Below are positions 17,071-24,325 of a stretch of 64,000 nucleotides of DNA, piece after piece. This DNA is from Flammeovirgaceae bacterium UBA2366 (GTDB lineage Bacteria; Bacteroidota; Bacteroidia; Cytophagales; Cyclobacteriaceae), in assembly GCA_002344065.1 (NCBI GenBank), contig DDTK01000011.1, positions 434,001-498,000 of the forward strand, written 5' to 3'. The notes beneath the pieces were generated by a model. That model did not search any database, was not told the DNA's origin, and saw nothing but the letters and a program-made list of their open reading frames with translations. Each line of letters begins with the position of its first letter. Position 1 is the stretch's first letter. The position numbers were made by a program, and so were the translations under genes.

Positions 17071-19308
17071 TTAATTCACTTTTGGTATTTCCATTGTAAA
17101 TATTGTTCCTACTTTTTCTTTAGTCTCCACCTTCAACGCCCCACCATGGGCCTTCACAATATCATAACTCAAACTCAACCCTAAGCCAGTACCTTGTCCT
17201 GTTGGTTTAGTGGTAAAGAAAGGTTGGAATATTTTTTCTATGATGGAATCAGGAATACCGTTGCCGTTGTCATTTACCGAAATCAAAATCTTGTTGCCTT
17301 CCTTCCTGGTACTGACTGAAACAGTAGGTTCATAACCGGCAACGTTTTGCTTTGATTTTTCATTTACAACGTAGAAGGCGTTGGTAATTAAATTCAAAAT
17401 CACTCTGCCTATATCCTGCGGCACTACGTTTATCTTGCCAATACTTTCATCAAAATCAGTCTTCATGGTAGCGTTGAACGATTTGTCCTTGGCGCGCGAG
17501 CCATGATATGCCAGTCGTAAATACTCATCGGCCAACGCATTAATATCGGTTGGCTCTTTTACACCGCTACTGCTACGACTGTGCTGCAGCATGCCTTTCA
17601 CGATGTCCGCTGCGCGCTTGCCATGATGATTTATCTTTTCAAGATTCTGAACTACATCCCTGGCAATGGCTTTTACCTCATCCGGATTTCCATTTTCCAC
17701 TTCATCCACCATTTCTTTCACCAGGTCTGTACTTACTTCACTAAAGTTATTGACGAAGTTTAATGGGTTTTGAATTTCGTGCGCAATGCCGGCTGTAAGC
17801 TCTCCCAGTGATGCCATCTTCTCGGATTGAATGAGTTGGGCCTGCGTGGATTTTAACTCTGATAACGCTTCTTCTACCTTAGATTTTTGAAGGTGTAACA
17901 AGTCGTTAGCTTGTCTTTTTTGTTTGTTATTCTTAACCAGTATCAAAACAATAATTAAAATGGAGAGCACAAGGAACCCCAGAAAAAGGATAACGAACAA
18001 TTGTCGGTTTTTAATGCGCTGATCTGCAGCATCCTTTAGGTCTTGTTCTGCGCGGGCTTGAGCTTGTTTCTTTTCGAACTCAAAATTCATGGTAAGCTCT
18101 GTAGTTTTTTGAATGTTTTCCTGATTACGCAACGAATCCTTTATTTGAAAATAATTTTTGTAGGCACTCAGCGCCTTTGGGGCGCTCCCGATATTTTCAT
18201 AGCACTGTGCTAATTCGAAGTATTTTGTAGCGGTATAGTCGTTATAAAAGTCTTTTTTTAAGGATTCAATAACGCGTTCATAATACGGAATAGCTTCCCT
18301 GAACTTTTGCTGGCGAAAATATACGAACCCCATGCTGCTGTAAGCCTGCGCTATATTATAATCCTGACCTGTGGCTTCAGCAATTCGAATTGCCTCTTTA
18401 CTCAATTCCTCCGCCCGTTTCAATTGCCCTGTTTGTGCCAGGGCAATTGCTACTTTAGAAAGACTAGTGGCCTGCATCGCGTAGTCTCCCATTGCTTCGG
18501 CAATCCTAGCTGCATTCATGGCATATTCTTCAGCTTGTTGCCACTTTTTCTGCATTAAAAATGTATTGGAAAGATTCGAGTATGCATAGACCTCTACGTT
18601 TTTCAAATTGTTTTCTTTTGCCAGCCCGATAGCCCGTTCTAAGGACTGAATGCTTCGCAATGTGTCGCCTATAAAGAAATAGGTATTAGCCATATTTACA
18701 AGCGTATACGCTTGCCTTATTTCGTCATTCTTTTTTTCAGCTAAGGCCAGCGCGGCTTGTTGATATTCTAATGCTTTGGGGTAGTTCGCAATTTGCTGAT
18801 AGCCAATTCCTAGTTCGCTAAAATATTTCATCAGATTGGGAGTGTATCCATTTCTGTTAATTATGCCTACGGCCTTTTCCACATAGTCTATGGCAATTAC
18901 ATATTCTCCTCTTATGCCGTTCATAATGCCGTAGCTTCCATAGAAATCAGCAACAGCAATGGAATCACTTCCGTCTCGAATAAGCTCCTCAATACCATTG
19001 AGGTTATTCTGAGCTTCATCAAATCTTCCCTGAAGTGAGTAGTCTCTAACAAGTATATGGTGCGCTGCAATTTGGCCTTTTCGATAATCTGCCTTTTTTG
19101 CCATGATGACTACCTTGTTGGCTAGTGCTATCGCAGAGTCAATGTTTATAGGATCTAAAAGCCTTGTCTTTTGCAAGAGTAAATTAATATGCGCGGTATC
19201 ACTTTTAGCCAAAGGCAATAAACGGTTAAGGCTATCGATTTTGGCAGACTGCCCATAGACAAATGCAGTTAGAAATGAAAATAGCAATACACTTGTAAAG
19301 GCTTTCAT
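17071..19308 (-). CDS. TPR-repeat sensor histidine kinase
   Basis: 745 residues: signal peptide (1-20, AFVYGQ), about eight TPR-like helical repeats in the periplasm (30-390; for example YFSELGIGYQQIANYPKALE, AYSSMGFVYFRQQKFREAIP), one membrane segment (about 437-458, LFVILFLGFLVLSILIIVLI), a coiled linker, HisKA with His510 and an HATPase (VNDNGNGIPD, GTGLGLSLSY). The layout is common in Bacteroidota, where TPR ectodomains may read protein-protein contacts. It lies 33 bases after the TIR-HD gene and 3 bases before the nine-module kinase. The kinase core is close to those of its neighbours at both DNA and protein level. Confidence 0.93.
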   Translation of the reverse strand: MKAFTSVLLFSFLTAFVYGQSAKIDSLNRLLPLAKSDTAHINLLLQKTRLLDPINIDSAIALANKVVIMAKKADYRKGQIAAHHILVRDYSLQGRFDEAQNNLNGIEELIRDGSDSIAVADFYGSYGIMNGIRGEYVIAIDYVEKAVGIINRNGYTPNLMKYFSELGIGYQQIANYPKALEYQQAALALAEKKNDEIRQAYTLVNMANTYFFIGDTLRSIQSLERAIGLAKENNLKNVEVYAYSNLSNTFLMQKKWQQAEEYAMNAARIAEAMGDYAMQATSLSKVAIALAQTGQLKRAEELSKEAIRIAEATGQDYNIAQAYSSMGFVYFRQQKFREAIPYYERVIESLKKDFYNDYTATKYFELAQCYENIGSAPKALSAYKNYFQIKDSLRNQENIQKTTELTMNFEFEKKQAQARAEQDLKDAADQRIKNRQLFVILFLGFLVLSILIIVLILVKNNKQKRQANDLLHLQKSKVEEALSELKSTQAQLIQSEKMASLGELTAGIAHEIQNPLNFVNNFSEVSTDLVKEMVDEVENGNPDEVKAIARDVVQNLEKINHHGKRAADIVKGMLQHSRSSSGVKEPTDINALADEYLRLAYHGSRAKDKSFNATMKTDFDESIGKINVVPQDIGRVILNLITNAFYVVNEKSKQNVAGYEPTVSVSTRKEGNKILISVNDNGNGIPDSIIEKIFQPFFTTKPTGQGTGLGLSLSYDIVKAHGGALKVETKEKVGTIFTMEIPKVN

Positions 19309-19341
19309 TGGTTACGGTTTGGACTAATAAATTTTATAAGA

Positions 19342-21921
19342 CTACTTTTTAACCAGCTTTTGGCTGATTTTATTCAGGTGCTCTTGTTTCAGCTTTTCAC
19401 GGTTCGTTTTTGCAAACGCGGTGTGATACTTATGCGATTGCAGAAACGTTCGTTGCACCAGGTACCACTCGCGCTCGGTTTCTACAACTCCGGCTGCGGA
19501 TAATTCCTGGTAAAGTCGTTTGCCTGTTTCATAAAAATCATCACGGCCCAAATAATCCAGGTCGGCATCGCATAAAATTTTATCAAGCTTGTTCGCGGGC
19601 GTTTGAGGCAACTGCGTGGCCATAATCATCGAGCAAATGCTACCGATCTGCACATCATTTAACCCGTAAGCAGGCAAAATTTCTTTGGCCATTGCTGCGC
19701 CATACGCCTCATGGCCTTTCGCTCCGCGAATAAAACCCACATCGTGAAACAAGGCTGCCAGGCGAATCAGACTGATTTCATCTTCGGATACTTGCTCTGC
19801 TTTGGCAATGCGCAGAGCGGATTCCAATACATCTTTGATATGATCGATGTTGTGGTAAGGCAAGGCTGGCATATCGCGGGTGAGTAAATCGCTGATATGT
19901 TTTTCCGCACCGGCATAATCGGGTGAATGCGCAAATGAGTTATTTAATTCTCTCAGCAATGGATCTACCTGTAACCATATCAGATCTACATCGTTGGTGG
20001 TTTTTGCCTTTTCCAGCCATAGTAGCGCATTACTCCGATCGTTCATCGCAACGAAAACATGGACTATATATATATTGACTCCCTTCTCCTTCTGCCCGCT
20101 ACGTTTGATTAATTCATCCAGTAATATTTTACTTTCATCGTGATTACCTAATCTGGCATAAGCAGCAGCGAGGTAAGCCACTAATGAAGGCGGTCGAATA
20201 GTGGCATTTTCCAATCCATCGAATACCGTGACTTTTACTTGTTCCCATTTCTGTTGAGTAAGAAAAATACGTGCTTTGAAATCGTAAAAGCGCAGCACTG
20301 CTGGATACAATTGCAACGCTTCATTCAGCACCTGCAAAGCTTCATCATACTTACCTAATAAATACACCGTGATGGCCTCGTAGTTAAATGATGCGGGGGT
20401 TAATGGATCAAGTATTCTTGCTTTATTAAGACAATCCATGGCCTCATTAAACCGGCCCGTCATGTTGAGCAGGTAACAATAGGCATACAATACATCGGCA
20501 TTATTCTGATTTTTGCCGATGACTTCCAGAAAGATACGTTCAGCCTCAGCAAAATTCTTACGCACAAAAAACTCAACAAAGGCTTTAGTGAGGTAATCAT
20601 TGTCCTGCGGTCCTCGCTTCCAGGCCTCTTTAAGATAAACGTCAATATGCTCTTTAGCTTCTTCCGGAGAAAGATCACCATTCCAAGACATGCGTGCCGA
20701 ATAGCAACTGGCCATGTATGAATATGCTTGTTGAAAATCAGGATCTTTAGCCAGTGCCAGTTTAAAATAATCAGTAGCGGTGCGATAACCCTCTACCCCC
20801 CATTGATTAAAAGCATGCCGACCCTTCAAAAAAAGGTTGTAGGCTTCAATGTCTTTTGTAGGCACTGTATTGGCTGTTTTTATACCACCATCAAACGATG
20901 CCTGCAGTTCTTTGGCTACCACCTCAGCCACGCTGCTTTGAATTTCAAAGATGTCGTCCATACTCTCGTTGAATACCTTCGACCACACATGATCATCTTT
21001 GACAGCATCAATGAGCTGCACATTTATCCGTACTTTATTCTGGTGGGTCTGTACCCCGCCTTCCAGAATAAAGTTCACACCCAACTCCGCAGCGATTTCC
21101 GGAGCCGTCTTCTCCGATTTCTTGTAGCGCATCACAGATGTGCGCGAAATAGTTCTCAACTTTTTATTTGCCGCCAGTTGAATGATAATATTCTCGGTGA
21201 TGCCATCTGAAAAATATTCCTGACCTGAATCATTGCTCATGTTTCTAAAGGGCAACACAGCAATGGATTCTCGTGTATCAGCCTTTTCAACAGTTAACGA
21301 GCTGCTAAGACGTGTTGCCGCTGATGGCTTGGTGATGCCGTTAATAATTTCCTTAACAGCATTGGCTACTTTGTTAACCTGGTTACGGTAATCCGTTTTA
21401 TTCTGATTGTCGTTGCGGTGATCACCGGGCTTAAGCGGGCGATTTACACCGGGTTCTTTATAAATAAAGTCAACAGCACGCAGCACACTTCCTATTTCGT
21501 TTTCAATAATAGCCTTGTCTTCTTCATCCAGGTCATGGATTTTCACGGGCAGCAACCGGCTTCCTACATTGCCACTGTTTAACTTAATATCACGGTTGTA
21601 TTTATCGGCTTGGGCGATTCTGTTAAACGCACAAAACTCATGTTTCCACGCAAAGCTTTTAGAATCGCAATACGTTTGAGAAATAACAGGAATGAAAATA
21701 AGGCACTTTAGCTTTTCTTCCAGACTCTTATCCACATTATGGGTTTCCAGCAACCCATCATACGGGTTACTATCGAAATAAACTGAAACAGGCTCTTTGA
21801 TAGTGGCCGCCAGTTCTTCCTGCAAGGCCTTCACAAATTCAGTTACCCAACCCGAACGGTTATCGTTGTGGCGGTAACTGATGAAGATGTCGTATTCGAA
21901 ACCAGGCAGGATAGAGGGCAT
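19342..21921 (-). CDS. TIR + TolB-like + TPR + HD phosphohydrolase fusion
   Basis: 859 residues, no membrane segment. TIR domain (8-155: YDIFISYRHND at the BB-side strand, and SFAWKHEF with Glu95 at the place of the catalytic glutamate of NADase TIRs), a conserved extension (PGVNRPLKPGD), a FlgO/TolB-like domain (about 218-345: SIAVLPFRNMS, GITENIIIQLA, NFILEGGVQ, VWSKVFNE), TPR repeats (about 355-665), and a C-terminal HD domain with the full metal set: His690/His694, His726-Asp727 (LFHDVGF) and Asp785 (DADLDYLG). The HD part should be a phosphohydrolase, perhaps of a nucleotide. The combination could couple a TIR-made or cyclase-made nucleotide to its breakdown; that is inference. A 16-base inverted repeat abuts the start codon. 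Confidence 0.88.
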   Translation of the reverse strand: MPSILPGFEYDIFISYRHNDNRSGWVTEFVKALQEELAATIKEPVSVYFDSNPYDGLLETHNVDKSLEEKLKCLIFIPVISQTYCDSKSFAWKHEFCAFNRIAQADKYNRDIKLNSGNVGSRLLPVKIHDLDEEDKAIIENEIGSVLRAVDFIYKEPGVNRPLKPGDHRNDNQNKTDYRNQVNKVANAVKEIINGITKPSAATRLSSSLTVEKADTRESIAVLPFRNMSNDSGQEYFSDGITENIIIQLAANKKLRTISRTSVMRYKKSEKTAPEIAAELGVNFILEGGVQTHQNKVRINVQLIDAVKDDHVWSKVFNESMDDIFEIQSSVAEVVAKELQASFDGGIKTANTVPTKDIEAYNLFLKGRHAFNQWGVEGYRTATDYFKLALAKDPDFQQAYSYMASCYSARMSWNGDLSPEEAKEHIDVYLKEAWKRGPQDNDYLTKAFVEFFVRKNFAEAERIFLEVIGKNQNNADVLYAYCYLLNMTGRFNEAMDCLNKARILDPLTPASFNYEAITVYLLGKYDEALQVLNEALQLYPAVLRFYDFKARIFLTQQKWEQVKVTVFDGLENATIRPPSLVAYLAAAYARLGNHDESKILLDELIKRSGQKEKGVNIYIVHVFVAMNDRSNALLWLEKAKTTNDVDLIWLQVDPLLRELNNSFAHSPDYAGAEKHISDLLTRDMPALPYHNIDHIKDVLESALRIAKAEQVSEDEISLIRLAALFHDVGFIRGAKGHEAYGAAMAKEILPAYGLNDVQIGSICSMIMATQLPQTPANKLDKILCDADLDYLGRDDFYETGKRLYQELSAAGVVETEREWYLVQRTFLQSHKYHTAFAKTNREKLKQEHLNKISQKLVKK

Positions 21922-21936
21922 TCCTAAAAATAGGAA
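21921..21936. repeat. Inverted repeat touching the start codon of the TIR-HD gene
   Basis: TTCCTA AAAA TAGGAA is a perfect 6-base inverted repeat with a 4-base loop whose first base is the last base of the CAT (reverse ATG) at 21919-21921. In the mRNA it would form a weak hairpin ending at the start codon, or it could be a small operator. The rest of the 137-base spacer up to 22058 shows no gene. Confidence 0.4.
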
Positions 21937-22058
21937 TTAATTCAATCTCATGCCTACTTGCCCGAAAGCTTTTCAACAAACCTATTGTTGATTTTACAAT
22001 TTTGTTCAGGAAATGTCCAGAGACCAGCAATAAGAAGAACTTGGATTACATCACGCCT

Positions 22059-24233
22059 TTATAATGGCACTGCAACACCAGCCTGACGTAGCCTCCTGGC
22101 AAAGTTTGGGGTGGCACTTAAATCATATGGAAGATTGTTAGGTGCTAAAAAAAGACTTCTGAACAAAGGAAAGTCCAAAAGGATTTTTTTATCCATTGCT
22201 GCTGCTTCCTTGTTCGCTTCCTGCCTTCCCAGTACAGCATTCACTGCAAAAAGATAAAATGGACTTGAGCGATGTGTCATCTTTAAAATATCCGTGGCTT
22301 CTTCAAACTTACCTTGTTTAGCAAGGATTATTGCTTTTAAATCGTAATACGTAAAATAATCCTGATCCGGATCCTGTAAAATAAGTTCATAGGCTTCATC
22401 CAATTTACCCAATTGGATCATGGCAAATAGTTTATAGTCATCAATGCCGTATCGTACTGGAGCTAAGTTAGCTTTTGCGACCTCTGACAATACCTCTTCG
22501 TACTTTCCAGCATGCAGGAGGTTAAAGATAATGGTGCGGGAGGCATCACCTGCGGAGGGATCTTGCACCAGAATCTTTTGGCTTATCTCAGCCAACTCTT
22601 TACCGTAACCCATTGCAATCAGTAACGTTGAAAAATCAAAATTCTGGTACTTAAAGAGCCGTGGAGCATCTTCACTTGACAAACCCTTTTCAATCACCTG
22701 CCTGAAGTTTGTCCAATTATTAGAGTACATAGTTTGGGGTATTCGGTAATAATCAGCCTGTGATGCTTCTTTTGAGTGGGCAATCGCACTGGCCAGATCT
22801 TTATTGAACAATATATACGCTTGTTGATCGGTTAGTGTATCTATATAAAGCGGGTCATCCTTCAATACATAGTGAAGGAAAAAATCAGCATGGTATAAAT
22901 AGGGATTAACGAAATCCGGATCCAAACGCGAAGATTCCTCATAATAGTGGTTAGCCCTCTTTAAGGTAGCCAAATCAATAAACCGGGTTCGTTCATGTGC
23001 GTGGTCATCCAATTCGCGACCTTTTAAAAATGCCAAGTACGCTTCTGCACTGGTTGTGCCCGCCCATTGCATTTGCTCTATGGCCTTTTTATCTAACGAA
23101 ATATCAAGACTCTCGGCAATTCTAGTTGCTATTTCTTTTTGCAGGACAAAAATATCTGTGGCGTCACGATCATACGTATTCGACCACACATGAAAACCAT
23201 CGGAAGCGCGAATTAACTGAGCTGTAATTCGTAATCCGTTGCCTGATTTTCTGATAGAGCCCTCTACTATATAATTGACACCCAGTGAATCGGCAATGTC
23301 CTGAATACGTAGATTCTTGTTTTTGAAAGCAAACGAAGATGTTCTCGATGAAACGCTTAGCCCTTTCAGGTGAGCAAGGCTATTCAGAATCTCTTCAGTA
23401 AGTCCATCGCCAAACCAACCCTGATCTTTTTGTTCGCTCAAGTCAACAAAGGGAAGTACAGCAATGGATTTGTCAAGCGATGGTAGTTGTTCGTTAGTCG
23501 TTGTTCGTTGTTGGTAAACAAAATATCCAATGGTTACTACGAAGAGCAAAGCAAATGAAGTAAGTAAGACCTTTTTATTCCATGCAGAATTAGTCGTTAG
23601 TTGTTGGTTAATAGCTGTTCGTGTTGTTTTAACAACAGGACTCTTAAGTGCTGCAATAATTTCTTTGATCGCATTCGCAACTTTGTTAACCTGATTCCGA
23701 TAATCAGTTTTATTCAGGTTATCGCTTTTATTGTCAGTGAGTTTGAGCGGCCGATTTACACCGGGTTCTCTATAAATGAACTCAATTGCCCGAAGCATTC
23801 CACCAATCTCAGCTTCAATTATTGATTTATCTTCAGCATCCAGATCATGAATTTTGATGGGCAGAATTCGACTCGCTACATTTCCATTACTCAGCTTAAT
23901 ATCCCTACCAACCTGATCTTCCTGCGCAAGATTATTAAACGCAACAAACTCATGCAGCCAGGCAAAACTTTTAGTATCACAATAAGTTTGGGAGATAATG
24001 GGAATGAAGATGAGACATTTCAGTTTTCCTTCCAGGCTCTTATCAACGTTGTGGGTTTCGAGCAGCCCGTCATGAGGATTTTTATCGAAGTAAATGGAGA
24101 GGGGTTCTTTGATGGTGGCTGCAAGTTCTTCCTGCAAGGCCTTCACAAATTCTGTTACCCAACCGCTCCGGTTATCGTTGTGGCGATAAGAGATAAATAT
24201 ATCGTATTGGTATCCTTCAATTAATGATGACAT
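22059..24233 (-). CDS. TIR + transmembrane + TolB-like + TPR protein
   Basis: 724 residues. The TIR domain (1-155; DIFISYRHND, putative catalytic Glu95 in SFAWLHEF) is nearly the same as in the gene downstream over the first 100 residues, so the two are recent paralogues. After the PGVNRPLKLTD extension there is a membrane segment (about 220-240, VLLTSFALLFVVTIGYFVY), then a TolB/FlgO-like domain (about 258-385: SIAVLPFVDLS, GLTEEILNSLA, NYIVEGSIRK, VWSNTYDRD) and TPR repeats to the end (for example YDLKAIILAKQGKFEEATDI). The TIR faces the cytoplasm if the C-terminal part is periplasmic. There is no HD domain. Both flanks of the membrane segment carry the small QQLTTN-type insertion also seen at 6178-6211. 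Confidence 0.88.
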   Translation of the reverse strand: MSSLIEGYQYDIFISYRHNDNRSGWVTEFVKALQEELAATIKEPLSIYFDKNPHDGLLETHNVDKSLEGKLKCLIFIPIISQTYCDTKSFAWLHEFVAFNNLAQEDQVGRDIKLSNGNVASRILPIKIHDLDAEDKSIIEAEIGGMLRAIEFIYREPGVNRPLKLTDNKSDNLNKTDYRNQVNKVANAIKEIIAALKSPVVKTTRTAINQQLTTNSAWNKKVLLTSFALLFVVTIGYFVYQQRTTTNEQLPSLDKSIAVLPFVDLSEQKDQGWFGDGLTEEILNSLAHLKGLSVSSRTSSFAFKNKNLRIQDIADSLGVNYIVEGSIRKSGNGLRITAQLIRASDGFHVWSNTYDRDATDIFVLQKEIATRIAESLDISLDKKAIEQMQWAGTTSAEAYLAFLKGRELDDHAHERTRFIDLATLKRANHYYEESSRLDPDFVNPYLYHADFFLHYVLKDDPLYIDTLTDQQAYILFNKDLASAIAHSKEASQADYYRIPQTMYSNNWTNFRQVIEKGLSSEDAPRLFKYQNFDFSTLLIAMGYGKELAEISQKILVQDPSAGDASRTIIFNLLHAGKYEEVLSEVAKANLAPVRYGIDDYKLFAMIQLGKLDEAYELILQDPDQDYFTYYDLKAIILAKQGKFEEATDILKMTHRSSPFYLFAVNAVLGRQEANKEAAAMDKKILLDFPLFRSLFLAPNNLPYDLSATPNFARRLRQAGVAVPL

Positions 24234-24253
24234 AGCAAATCATGGAATCATGA

Positions 24254-24289
24254 ATACCTGCCTGCCGAAGCGGCAGGACAGGCAGGTAT
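24254..24289. repeat. Strong palindromic hairpin, REP-like
   Basis: Outer arms ATACCTGCCTG and CAGGCAGGTAT are perfectly complementary over 11 bases, and an inner hairpin CCTGCCG-AAG-CGGCAGG sits inside. It lies in the 92-base spacer between two TIR genes. No T-run follows on the minus strand, so an ordinary terminator is unlikely; it may still stall or stabilise the transcript between the genes. It belongs with the shorter copy at 10631-10653. Confidence 0.7.
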
Positions 24290-24325
24290 ACGAGGTTAGG
24301 AAGTAGTAAGGCCGTCATCTACAAT

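Noticed and set aside
20728..21210. A 160-residue frame on the + strand inside the TIR-HD gene
   Set aside because: It lies opposite the TolB-like domain, whose motifs are clear; the antisense protein is rich in Cys, His and Phe in a way typical of shadow frames.
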